Positions 9,360 through 17,565 of a DNA stretch of 39,123 bases are shown here, one piece after another. The DNA lies in NCBI GenBank assembly GCA_041862375.1, contig JBGVTE010000114.1, positions 1-39,123 on the forward strand. Reading direction: 5' to 3'. Source of the DNA: WVZL01 sp041862375. Lineage in GTDB: Bacteria > Acidobacteriota > Aminicenantia > Aminicenantales > Aminicenantaceae. The notes beneath the pieces were generated by a model that was not told where the DNA came from, made no database searches, and saw nothing but the letters and a program-made list of their open reading frames with translations. The position numbers were made by a program, and so were the translations under genes. Position 1 is the stretch's first letter, and the number at the start of each line of letters is the position of its first letter.

Positions 9360-10340
9360 ATGAAAAGCCTTGTAACCGGAGCTTCAGGCTACATCGGAGG
9401 TAATTTAATTCGGAAGATGGCAGAAAAAGGGATGGAAGTAAAAGCTTTTGTTCGAAAGACGAGCGATATCAGGAAACTGAAGGAATTAAATAATATTGAA
9501 ATATGTTATGGAGACTTGACTGATTTTTCTTCTCTTGAAAAGGCTGTAATGGGAAGCCAGGTTGTTTTTCATGTAGCTGCAGCTTCGAGTGACTGGGGAG
9601 ATTATAAGAATTTTTTCCATTCTAATTATGTAGGCACCAAGAATATTCTTAGGGCTTCAATAAAGGCGCATGTTAAAAAATTTATTTATATCAGCACTAT
9701 TGGCGTTCTCGATTTAAGAAGAAAAGGAATTATTCAAGAAAGTCATCCCTATGGAAATTTCCCAGGTTCTTATCGAAGGTCTAAAACTGAAGCTGAAAAA
9801 TTGGTCAGAAAGCACAGTGATGTAATTCCCACAGTAATCATAAGGCCTCCACCTGTCTACGGTCCTGAAGACCCTCAGTGTACTTCCAGGACGCTGCGCT
9901 TTGCTCGTAAAAACCCTATGTTTTTAGTTAAAGGAGGCAGAGGCATTTTCCCTCATGTTTATATTGACAATCTCATTGATTCTATCCTCCTTGCAGCTCA
10001 AAAAAAGGAAGCAGAGGGCGAGATATTTAATGTTACTGATGATGTATCCACTACAGCTAAAGAGTTCTTTACCCACCTGAACCATATAGCCGGAAAGGGA
10101 GATATCCATCTTTCTTTAGCACATCCTGTGGCTTGGGTAGTAGCTTTATTGATGGATTTGCTGGCCAGGTTGAATTCTAAGCCGCCTGTTCTATCTTGGA
10201 CAGCTTTAGATTTTTTAGTACTCAAATCGAGATTTGATATTTCTAATGCAAGAGATAAACTAGACTATAAGCCCGCTGTTTCTTTGGATGAAGGCATGCG
10301 AAGGGTAAAGCTCTGGTGGGAGTCCATAACCGCGAAATGA
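9360..10340 (+). CDS. NAD-dependent epimerase/dehydratase (extended SDR)
   Basis: This 326-residue protein has the Rossmann nucleotide-binding motif GASGYIGG at residues 7-14 and the catalytic YxxxK (Tyr138, Lys142). RPPPVYGPED and the mid-protein FHVAAASSDWG segment resemble 3-beta-hydroxysteroid dehydrogenase-like and dihydroflavonol-reductase-like extended SDRs more than UDP-glucose 4-epimerases. The substrate is not predictable. The ATG follows a GAGAG-type Shine-Dalgarno. It is convergent with the dipeptidase gene, only 34 bp away. A role in galactose metabolism with the nearby galK is possible but not supported by motif. Confidence 0.88.
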   Translation: MKSLVTGASGYIGGNLIRKMAEKGMEVKAFVRKTSDIRKLKELNNIEICYGDLTDFSSLEKAVMGSQVVFHVAAASSDWGDYKNFFHSNYVGTKNILRASIKAHVKKFIYISTIGVLDLRRKGIIQESHPYGNFPGSYRRSKTEAEKLVRKHSDVIPTVIIRPPPVYGPEDPQCTSRTLRFARKNPMFLVKGGRGIFPHVYIDNLIDSILLAAQKKEAEGEIFNVTDDVSTTAKEFFTHLNHIAGKGDIHLSLAHPVAWVVALLMDLLARLNSKPPVLSWTALDFLVLKSRFDISNARDKLDYKPAVSLDEGMRRVKLWWESITAK

Positions 10341-10374
10341 TTATTCCTCGCTGTGATTTGAATGTATTTTAAAA

Positions 10375-11829
10375 TCAGGAAAGCTCTCTAAGAGCTGTAG
10401 TTAGAAATTTCCAAAAGCTCTCCACAGAAGCGATGTTTACTCTTTCTTCTGGAGAGTGGGGATGTTCGATAGTAGGGCCAAAGGAGATCATATCCATCCC
10501 AGGATATTTTTCACCGATGATTCCGCACTCCAGGCCAGCGTGCACAGCTTCTACTTTTGGTTCTTTCTGGAATACTTTTTGGTAGACTTCTTTTAAGGTC
10601 TTTAGGAGAGGAGATTGAAGATTTGGGGCCCAGCCAGGATACCCTTCAGGTTGCTTTGTTTCAGCGGCCACAATTTCCCCTAGAGCACAAATCATGTTTC
10701 TAGTTGCTTCTAAAGCTGACGCTACCGAGCTACGGCTACTGCAGACGATTTCGGCTTGATCCTGATGAGTGTGGATAATAGCAAGATTAGTAGAAGTCTC
10801 TACAAGATCATCTATTTCAGGATGCATGGCCAAAACTCCATGGGGAAGGGTTAAAAGCAAGTTGATGAGAATTTTTTGGGAATCAGGAGAGAGTGGATCC
10901 TCTTTATCTCCCTCAATTTTTTCTAGAGAAAATTTGGCTTCTTTCTCCACAGACTTGTACTCATCCTGGATTTTTTCATAGGCTCTTTTAAAGAAAGATG
11001 AAAGGGTATCAAACTGTTCAGGCTCAAGGAGGATTTCAGCCCATGCTTCGCGGGGAATTGCATTTCTTTTGTTGCCACCTTCTGCTCTGATTAATTTAAA
11101 TTCATTTTCTTTGGACGCCTGCCAGAGCATTCGTGCGAGAAATTTAATAGCATTTCCTCTTCCTTGATTAATATCAATTCCAGAGTGTCCTCCTCTGAGG
11201 CCGTAGATTTTGAGCTTGTGTAGTGATCCACCACTGCTTTTTTCTCTTGTTAAAGGAAGAATTATTTCAGAATCAGCTCCCCCTGCACAACCTATAGTAA
11301 ACGTTCCTTCGTCTTCACTATCGAGGTTAAGGAATTTTTTCCCTTTAAGAAAATCAGGTTCAATCTTTGTTGCTCCTGTTAGGCCCGTCTCTTCATCCAC
11401 GGTGAAGAGAAACTCTAAAGGCCCATGCTCGAGTGCACTATCTTCCATGACGGCAAGAGCGGCTGCCACACCTATTCCATTATCTGAACCAAGAGTGGTT
11501 CCTTTTGCCTGGATCCATCCTTCCTTAACTTCAGCCTTGATTTCATCTGTGCTGAAGTCATGCTCAACATCAGAATTTTTTTCACCGACCATGTCCAGAT
11601 GACCTTGGAGAATGACTACCTCAGCATTTTCATTGCCTGGTGAAGCTTTTTTTTCGACCACGATATTGCCCACATTATCCCTTTTCCAAGGCAGATTCGA
11701 TTTCTTTGCTGTTGAAATAATATAATCTCCAAAGGCCTTTTCGTTTCCCGAACAGTGGGGTATTTTTAGTATTTGCTCAAAATGTTTCCAGATAAGTGAT
11801 GGTTTTAATCCTTCAAAAATAGATGGCAT
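10375..11829 (-). CDS. pepD: Aminoacyl-histidine dipeptidase / cytosolic nonspecific dipeptidase (M20C)
   Basis: A 484-residue cytosolic metallopeptidase of the PepD type, which hydrolyses Xaa-His and other dipeptides with two zinc ions. The M20 metal and catalytic residues are in place: GHLDM (His77, Asp79), GSDNG (Asp116), the DEETG pair (Glu146, Glu147), NLDSEDEG (Asp170) and a C-terminal EHPHSPEERV histidine region. Length matches the family. The ATG at 11829 has a good AAGGAG Shine-Dalgarno. It is transcribed divergently from galK. Unlike the decayed M20 gene at 5197-5533, this member looks intact. Confidence 0.95.
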   Translation of the reverse strand: MPSIFEGLKPSLIWKHFEQILKIPHCSGNEKAFGDYIISTAKKSNLPWKRDNVGNIVVEKKASPGNENAEVVILQGHLDMVGEKNSDVEHDFSTDEIKAEVKEGWIQAKGTTLGSDNGIGVAAALAVMEDSALEHGPLEFLFTVDEETGLTGATKIEPDFLKGKKFLNLDSEDEGTFTIGCAGGADSEIILPLTREKSSGGSLHKLKIYGLRGGHSGIDINQGRGNAIKFLARMLWQASKENEFKLIRAEGGNKRNAIPREAWAEILLEPEQFDTLSSFFKRAYEKIQDEYKSVEKEAKFSLEKIEGDKEDPLSPDSQKILINLLLTLPHGVLAMHPEIDDLVETSTNLAIIHTHQDQAEIVCSSRSSVASALEATRNMICALGEIVAAETKQPEGYPGWAPNLQSPLLKTLKEVYQKVFQKEPKVEAVHAGLECGIIGEKYPGMDMISFGPTIEHPHSPEERVNIASVESFWKFLTTALRELS

Positions 11830-11896
11830 TATTATTTCTCCTTTGATTTTTTAAATAATTAATTAAGTTAATAATAATAGCCACAAATTAGGCGAC

Positions 11897-11925
11897 ATAA
11901 TCTCATAAAAATTGTAAAGATGCAA
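11897..11925 (-). promoter_or_regulatory. Candidate promoter for pepD
   Basis: On the minus strand, TTGCAT (11925-11920) and GATTAT (11902-11897) are 17 bp apart. They would give a leader of about 60 nt ending in the AAGGAG ribosome-binding site. Both boxes are imperfect. Confidence 0.4.
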
Positions 11926-12001
11926 GAAAAATTTGAACGGGAGTGAATCCATTCCCAAATGCTTTAATTTAGTTGTCACAGAAAAGGAAAATCTTGCACA
12001 T

Positions 12002-12031
12002 TTGACTTTTCATTTTTTATTTCCTTACAAT
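12002..12031 (+). promoter_or_regulatory. Candidate promoter for the galK-znuB gene run
   Basis: TTGACT (12002-12007), an 18-bp spacer and TACAAT (12026-12031) lie only 14 nt before the galK ATG. The predicted leader is about 8 nt and carries no Shine-Dalgarno, so galK would be translated from a very short or effectively leaderless 5' end. Confidence 0.5.
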
Positions 12032-12045
12032 GCAGATACTCCCGG

Positions 12046-13209
12046 ATGATAGAGAAATCATTAAAGTCCTTATTCGAAAAAATCTATGAGCTTCCCCCCG
12101 ATGTTATTTCTTCTTCTCCTGGACGAATAAACATTATCGGAGAGCATACTGATTATAATCAAGGGTATGTCCTGCCTGCAGCTGTTAATCTCCGGATCTA
12201 TTTTCTGGCATCAATTAGAGATGATGAGAAAGTCCTTCTTTGGGCAGAAAATTTCAAGAAGAAGGATAGTTTTTCTCTGGAAAGTTTTACATTATCTGAA
12301 GAAAACAGATGGGCTGATTACATAAGAGGAATATATTGGGTCCTGGGGAGAGAAAGGTTTCCCTTGAAGGGTGTTAATGCCCTGATATGGGGGAATATTC
12401 CCCTTGAGGCAGGCCTTTCTTCTTCTGCTGCTCTTGAGATAAGCATAATAAACAGCCTTGATAGACTTTTCAGACTAAATCTTACTTCAGAGAAGAAAGC
12501 TTTTTTGGCCCAAAAGGCAGAGAATGATTTTGTAGGAGTAAAATGTGGCATCATGGATCAATTTATTTCTCTTCTCGGCCAGAAAGACAAAGCTCTCTTC
12601 CTCGATTGTGAGACTCTCAGCTATGAGTTTATTCCCCTCAACTTCACAGAGGCGAACGTTTGTATTCTTGTCTATGATAGTCGAGTATCGCGGTCTTTGG
12701 CTTCTTCTGAGTACAATAAGAGGCGTCAGGAAGCGGCCGAAGCTCTCCAGTTCCTTAAAAAGAGGGGACATAAAAGCTTTAAAGAAGTGGATTTTTTGAC
12801 ACAGGAAGAGATGAGGAAAGGACTGAACGAAGTTATATATAGAAGAGCTAAGCATGTAATTAACGAGAACATGAGGGTAAAGAAAGCAGTACAGGCATTA
12901 AGGGAAGATGATTTTTCTCTTCTGGGGGAGCTCCTTTTCCTCTCCCACGAGAGTTTGAGAGATGATTATGAAGTCTCTTGCCCAGAGCTTGATTTGTTGT
13001 ATGAGACGGGAAAGGACTTTACAGGGTGTCTTGGAGCTCGTTTAACTGGAGCTGGCTTCGGTGGATCAGGAATAGCATTGGTAAAAAAAGAGAGCGCGGA
13101 GCTTTTCAGGAAAAAAGCAATCGAGAATGCTGAGAAGAAAGGATTTAACATGCCTGAGATTTATGAAATTGAAGTTGGTGAAGGAGCGAAAGTTAAAACT
13201 TTAAAATAA
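12046..13209 (+). CDS. galK: Galactokinase
   Basis: GHMP-family kinase that phosphorylates galactose at C1 with ATP. It has the galactokinase signature GRINIIGEHTDY (residues 26-37), the ATP-binding loop GLSSSAALE (about 121) and the C-terminal GAGFGGSGIAL motif (about 334). At 387 residues the length is typical. The MDQFIS segment after GVKCGI is also family-specific. The start is the ATG at 12046; a nearby ATG at 12030 is out of frame. The secreted glycosidase gene begins 13 bp downstream, suggesting co-transcription. No other Leloir gene (galT or an unambiguous galE) is visible. Confidence 0.96.
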   Translation: MIEKSLKSLFEKIYELPPDVISSSPGRINIIGEHTDYNQGYVLPAAVNLRIYFLASIRDDEKVLLWAENFKKKDSFSLESFTLSEENRWADYIRGIYWVLGRERFPLKGVNALIWGNIPLEAGLSSSAALEISIINSLDRLFRLNLTSEKKAFLAQKAENDFVGVKCGIMDQFISLLGQKDKALFLDCETLSYEFIPLNFTEANVCILVYDSRVSRSLASSEYNKRRQEAAEALQFLKKRGHKSFKEVDFLTQEEMRKGLNEVIYRRAKHVINENMRVKKAVQALREDDFSLLGELLFLSHESLRDDYEVSCPELDLLYETGKDFTGCLGARLTGAGFGGSGIALVKKESAELFRKKAIENAEKKGFNMPEIYEIEVGEGAKVKTLK

Positions 13210-13210
13210 G

Positions 13211-13219
13211 GGGAGGTGA
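13211..13219 (+). promoter_or_regulatory. Strong ribosome-binding site selecting a TTG start
   Basis: GGGAGGTGA is nearly a perfect anti-16S match. It ends a few bases before the TTG at 13223, whose downstream codons begin a clear signal peptide. This supports TTG as the true start of the glycosidase gene. Confidence 0.75.
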
Positions 13220-13222
13220 GGG

Positions 13223-15799
13223 TTGAAGAGAACGTTTTTTTTGATTTTATCTTTTCTCTTTATGTTTAATTTTCTGGGAGCACAGGAAAAGGATTTAATC
13301 AAGAGATTTCCTCTCGAGAAGGGAGGGCTTCACTTGGGCCGTTTGGTACAGCCTCAATACTATTGTGAGAGCATTGGTCGACAGAGTGCTATTCTGGGCA
13401 GAGAAAATGGCGAATTAGAAATTTGGATTTATCCTTATAAAGTTCTTCACAATTTTCGATTGTATTTCTTGAAAGAGGAAGAAAATGAGCTCCTGGATGG
13501 GCGGGATCTAGCAAGAAGCATTGATGTTTATCCACATCAAACAATCCTTCGCTATGTTCATTCCTCTTTTAGCGCAGAAGAAATCCTCTTCGCTCCATTG
13601 AAAGAATCAGGTGTTTTAATTCTTTTGTCAGTCCAGACTGTGAAGCCTCTATCTATGATCGTGAGCTTTACTCCTGATCTGAAACTTATGTGGCCGGCCG
13701 GTTTAGGAGGGCAGTACAGTTCCTGGGATGATAAGAGAAAATATTTTGTCCTTTCGGAAGGCACCAGAAAAAATGTTGCTCTCGTTGGAAGTCCAATTGG
13801 TGAACGGATTTCATCTGGCCCAGCCCACTCACTTCCTGAGGATGATCTGAAATTTAAAATATATGTTGATCCTGGAAAAACTGAAAAATATTTTTTCCCT
13901 ATCATTGTATCAGCCAGCCATGAGGGACGAGATCATGCAGGTGAGATCTATTCTCGGCTGAGCAAGGAATTTGAAAAGCTTTATGGTGAAAGATTTCTTC
14001 ACTACCAAAAGCTTGGAAAGGAGTATCTCTCAGTGAAGACTCCTGATGAGAAGTTGAATAATGCTTACGAGTGGGCAAAAGTAGCTTTGGATAAAGCCTT
14101 TGTCTGTAATCCCCATCTCGGTTGCGGATTAGTAGCTGGATATGGACTTTCAGGAAAATCCGAAAGGCCAGGTTTTGCCTGGTTTTTTGGAGGAGATACT
14201 TTTTTCAATTCTTTTGCGTTAAACAGTTTTGGTGCCTTTGATGTAACACGACAAAGTCTTGCCTTGATAAGGAAAAATCAACGCAAGGATGGAAAAATCA
14301 TGCACGAGTTATCCCAGGGAGCAGGCTTCATTCCCTGGTTTGAGGAATATCCGTACGGTTTCTATCATGCTGAAACAACTCCCTATTATATTGTAAGTCT
14401 GTATGATTATCTGATGTGGTCTGGAGATATGGAATTTATAAAAGAGAGCTGGCCTGCTTTAAAGAAGGCTTATAATTATGTTCTTTCTGCTGATACAGAT
14501 AAAGACGGCCTCATGGAGAACACCGTAGCTGGATTAGCTGCCCTAGAGCTCGGAGCTTTTTTGAAAAAAACGAAATCAGATATTTATTTGGCTGCTTTGT
14601 CGGTTGAGGCATTCAAGTCATTTTCAGAAATTGCAAAGCTCATGGGCGAAGAAAAGCTTGCACAAGATTCAAGCAAGTTTTTTAAAATTGCCTTAAATTC
14701 ATTACAAGAGAAATTCTGGGTAGCGGAAAAAAATAGCTATGCTCATGCCTTGACTGTGGACGATATGACGTTGGAAGAAATAACTGTATGGCCTTTTATG
14801 CCTCTTTTCTTCAGACAGCTTTCTCCAGATAGAGCAGCTTATGTCTTGGATCTTTTCGCCTCTTCCGAAATGAGCACTGATTGGGGAGTTCGATCTCTAT
14901 CTCCAAAGAGCAATTACTATGATCCTATAAATTACAATTATGGAACTGTCTGGCCTTTTCTAACCGGATACACCTGCCTTGCAGAATACAACTATGATCG
15001 ATCCCTTGCAGCTTTTTCTCATCTTATGAGTTTGGCTCACAACACCTTTATCGACGCCTTAGGTTTCTGTCCGGAGCTTTTTTCTGGTGAATTATTTACA
15101 CCCTTGGAGGAATCTGTACCTCATCAAATTTTTTCTTCATCTCCAGTGATAACATGTCTTGTGAGGGGACTTTTGGGATTAAGAGGGAATGCATTAAAAA
15201 GAGAGATAGAATTCAGACCTAGTTTTCCAGGTGGAATAGGGGAAGTAGAGATCAGAAATTTTCGCATCGGTGAGGATATTTTTCACTTTAACGTGAAGAG
15301 AGGCGAGAATAAAATTGCCTTTCAGATTATTCCCAGAGTACATACTCCTTATAACCTTTATCTCAGCCCTTCATTAGGTTATGGGTCCCGGGTTACGAGA
15401 GTAAAAGTTGACGATAAACCAAAGGATTTCAATATTAATAAGACGAGAGGGGAAGTTCGCTGTTCACTTTTCATTGAGGTAAGCAGGGAGACTAATGTAG
15501 AAATTGAGTACGAAGATGGCATAGTCGTATTTACGCCTCCTCATTTTCCTCGTACTGGTGATATAACAACAGGGTTGAAAATTATAAATGCTCATTACAG
15601 AGATGATCGAATATATATCTTCGTAGAAGGATTAAGGGGAAGGATGTATGACTTAAGCATTATAACACCCCGTAATATCGTTTCTTTGAGTGGAGCAAGA
15701 ATTATGTCCAAAGACAGAAGAGTAAAGAAGCTCATGCTCAGCTTTGAAGAGGGAGAAAATGGCTATACGAGAAAAGAAATTGTAGTTAAATTCGAGTGA
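13223..15799 (+). CDS. Secreted six-hairpin glycosidase, amylo-alpha-1,6-glucosidase-like
   Basis: An 858-residue exported protein with an N-terminal signal peptide (FFLILSFLFMFNFLGA, cleavage likely near residue 20). After a beta-rich N-terminal part comes an (alpha/alpha)6-type catalytic region. FFGGDTFF near residue 320, the LRKNQ-like repeat helix that follows, DTDKDGLMEN near 430 and TDWGVRSLSP near residue 552 resemble the C-terminal domain of glycogen-debranching and related enzymes (GDE_C-like). A beta-rich tail of about 150 residues may bind carbohydrate. Acidic residues in GGDTFF and TDKDGL are plausible catalytic candidates. The exact glycosidic linkage cannot be assigned. It starts with TTG 13 bp after galK, so it may release sugars that feed galK. 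Confidence 0.8.
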   Translation: MKRTFFLILSFLFMFNFLGAQEKDLIKRFPLEKGGLHLGRLVQPQYYCESIGRQSAILGRENGELEIWIYPYKVLHNFRLYFLKEEENELLDGRDLARSIDVYPHQTILRYVHSSFSAEEILFAPLKESGVLILLSVQTVKPLSMIVSFTPDLKLMWPAGLGGQYSSWDDKRKYFVLSEGTRKNVALVGSPIGERISSGPAHSLPEDDLKFKIYVDPGKTEKYFFPIIVSASHEGRDHAGEIYSRLSKEFEKLYGERFLHYQKLGKEYLSVKTPDEKLNNAYEWAKVALDKAFVCNPHLGCGLVAGYGLSGKSERPGFAWFFGGDTFFNSFALNSFGAFDVTRQSLALIRKNQRKDGKIMHELSQGAGFIPWFEEYPYGFYHAETTPYYIVSLYDYLMWSGDMEFIKESWPALKKAYNYVLSADTDKDGLMENTVAGLAALELGAFLKKTKSDIYLAALSVEAFKSFSEIAKLMGEEKLAQDSSKFFKIALNSLQEKFWVAEKNSYAHALTVDDMTLEEITVWPFMPLFFRQLSPDRAAYVLDLFASSEMSTDWGVRSLSPKSNYYDPINYNYGTVWPFLTGYTCLAEYNYDRSLAAFSHLMSLAHNTFIDALGFCPELFSGELFTPLEESVPHQIFSSSPVITCLVRGLLGLRGNALKREIEFRPSFPGGIGEVEIRNFRIGEDIFHFNVKRGENKIAFQIIPRVHTPYNLYLSPSLGYGSRVTRVKVDDKPKDFNINKTRGEVRCSLFIEVSRETNVEIEYEDGIVVFTPPHFPRTGDITTGLKIINAHYRDDRIYIFVEGLRGRMYDLSIITPRNIVSLSGARIMSKDRRVKKLMLSFEEGENGYTRKEIVVKFE

Positions 15800-15803
15800 A
15801 CAG

Positions 15804-15827
15804 TTGACATACTTTATTTAATATAAT
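15804..15827 (+). promoter_or_regulatory. Consensus promoter boxes with an unusually short spacer
   Basis: A perfect TTGACA (15804-15809) and a perfect TATAAT (15822-15827) are only 12 bp apart, against an optimum of about 17. They lie in the 42-bp gap before the PlsY-like gene. This may be a weak or activator-dependent promoter, or coincidence in AT-rich DNA. Confidence 0.3.
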
Positions 15828-15841
15828 AAGAAGAAAGAAAC

Positions 15842-16432
15842 ATGACCGTTCAGATTATTGGAGGGTGTATTCTCTCTTATCTTTTAGGTTCTATTCCTTT
15901 TTCCTACATAGTAGCTAAAATAGTAAAAGGAGTTGACATAAGAATTGTGGGAGAAGGTAATGTTGGGGGAAGAAATGTATGGCATGTTGTCGGAAAGAAA
16001 TACGGAGTAATTGCAGGTTTTCTGGATTTTGTGAAGGGAGCTTTGGCTTATTTAGTAGGCTTCCTTCTAGGGCTTTCTCCCTGGTGGATTTGGCTTTGCG
16101 GGCTGTTTGTTGTGTTGGGCCATTGTTTTCCTGTTTTCCTTAGAGGAAGAGGAGGGAAAGGAGCTGCCTCTGCCATGGGATTTCTTATGGCTATGGAACC
16201 TCTCCTTATTCTGATTTCTGGGGCTATAATTGGTATCATGTACATGCCCTGGCGTAATTTTCATTTGGCAGTAAGCACTGGAATGGGAGCTATTCCCATC
16301 CTCTGGTGGCTAGTTTTTAAAAAGTCGTGGAGGGAAGTTTTAATTTTAATTTGCTTTCTTCTTGTGATGGGCCTGAAGAGACTGATTGATGAGCCCTACA
16401 TGAGGAGAGTAAAGCAGGAATCCGGTTGGTAG
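15842..16432 (+). CDS. PlsY-family membrane acyltransferase, divergent paralogue
   Basis: A 196-residue integral membrane protein of the PlsY (glycerol-3-phosphate acyltransferase) family, with about five to six helices. It has GSIPFSYI at the start, GHCFPVFLRGRGGKGAAS in the middle and short polar C-terminal loops. The phosphate/acyl-phosphate motif GSGN-GATN is altered to GEGNVGGRN. A second PlsY of identical length with canonical motifs lies at 30904-31494 next to gpsA, so that one is probably the housekeeping enzyme. This copy sits 6 bp before a membrane glycosyltransferase, suggesting acylation of a different acceptor, perhaps in glycolipid synthesis. That role is inference. Confidence 0.82.
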   Translation: MTVQIIGGCILSYLLGSIPFSYIVAKIVKGVDIRIVGEGNVGGRNVWHVVGKKYGVIAGFLDFVKGALAYLVGFLLGLSPWWIWLCGLFVVLGHCFPVFLRGRGGKGAASAMGFLMAMEPLLILISGAIIGIMYMPWRNFHLAVSTGMGAIPILWWLVFKKSWREVLILICFLLVMGLKRLIDEPYMRRVKQESGW

Positions 16433-16438
16433 AGTAAT

Positions 16439-17563
16439 ATGGAGTTTCTTCAGGTATTAGTTTTATTTTTGCTTCTCCTTCTCTTTCTTAATTTGCTTCG
16501 AAATATCAAAATGCTCAAAAAAACCAGATCCCGGAGAATTAAAGGTCCTCTGCCTCTGGTCTCTGTTTTGATTCCGGCCAGGAATGAAGAGAAGAATATT
16601 GAAAAGTGTGTACGCTCTATTCTTAAACAAAATTATCCTAATATAGAAATTATTGTTCTTGATGACCACTCGACCGACCAAACCTTCACAATAGTTAAGA
16701 AAATTTCCCGGAGTACAAAAAATTTAAGAGTAGTAAAAGGGAGAAAACTTCCTCCAGGCTGGAATGGAAAAAACTGGGCATGCTATCAGCTTTCTCAAAT
16801 GGCAAAAGGTGAGTGGTTTCTTTTTACCGATGCTGATACAGTCCATAGAAGACATTCAGTATCAACGGCTTTTGCTGCATCTCAAAGAAATAGCTCTGTT
16901 TTTGTCACCTGTATTCCTGGATTGATTACTAAGAGCTGGTCTGAGAAACTTCACTTACCGATCATTCATTTTGCCTTGGTTGTCCTTCTCCCTTTCAAAC
17001 TAATAAACTATTCTAAGGATTCTCGAATATCATTCGGTATTGGCCCCTTTATGTTTATCAACAGAGATTTTTATTTATCTTTAGGTGGCTATGAGACAAT
17101 AAAAAGGGAGATCGTGGATGATATGGCATTGGCAAAGCTTGTGAAAGAGAACAAAGGGAAAATTACCGTTGTTGATGGCACAAAATTTATGGATGTGAGG
17201 TTCTACACTAATTTTAAAGAGCTGTGGCATGGATTCTCAAAGAATAACTATGAAGCCATAGGAAGTGCGCCTCATTATTTAGCAGTGATTTTAATCACGT
17301 GTTATTTTTTATTTATCTATCCTTACCTCTCTCTCTGGGGGGCTTTTGAGTCACATCAGAGCATTACTCTTCCCCTCTTCCAAGTCATGACAATTTCTCT
17401 CATGAAAGTAATTCTGTCTTTAAGATTTAAGACGAGTATTTTCTATGGCTTGCTGCATCCATTCACAGTAATTCTTGCTTTGATGATTCTGCTTAATTCC
17501 TTTCGCCTCTCCCTGTTTAAGAAAAAAATTGAGTGGAAGGAGCGATTTTATCCAGTTGAATAA
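16439..17563 (+). CDS. Membrane-anchored family 2 glycosyltransferase
   Basis: A 374-residue GT-A enzyme. An N-terminal membrane helix (about residues 2-22) is followed by the nucleotide-sugar fold: SVLIPARNEEKNIE, VLDDHSTDQT, the metal-binding FTDADT near residue 130 and VDDMAL near 226. Two to three C-terminal helices follow. The GWNGKNWAC segment and topology resemble glycosyltransferases acting on lipids such as carotenoid- or hopanoid-linked acceptors (CrtQ/HpnB-like), but the acceptor is not known. It lies 6 bp after the PlsY-like gene and 2 bp before znuA, so it is probably translated as part of one operon. Confidence 0.87.
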   Translation: MEFLQVLVLFLLLLLFLNLLRNIKMLKKTRSRRIKGPLPLVSVLIPARNEEKNIEKCVRSILKQNYPNIEIIVLDDHSTDQTFTIVKKISRSTKNLRVVKGRKLPPGWNGKNWACYQLSQMAKGEWFLFTDADTVHRRHSVSTAFAASQRNSSVFVTCIPGLITKSWSEKLHLPIIHFALVVLLPFKLINYSKDSRISFGIGPFMFINRDFYLSLGGYETIKREIVDDMALAKLVKENKGKITVVDGTKFMDVRFYTNFKELWHGFSKNNYEAIGSAPHYLAVILITCYFLFIYPYLSLWGAFESHQSITLPLFQVMTISLMKVILSLRFKTSIFYGLLHPFTVILALMILLNSFRLSLFKKKIEWKERFYPVE

Positions 17564-17565
17564 TC

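Noticed and set aside
9360..10340. Assignment of the SDR as GalE because of the nearby galK
   Set aside because: Motifs fit 3-beta-HSD or reductase-like SDRs better, and it is separated from galK by an oppositely transcribed gene.
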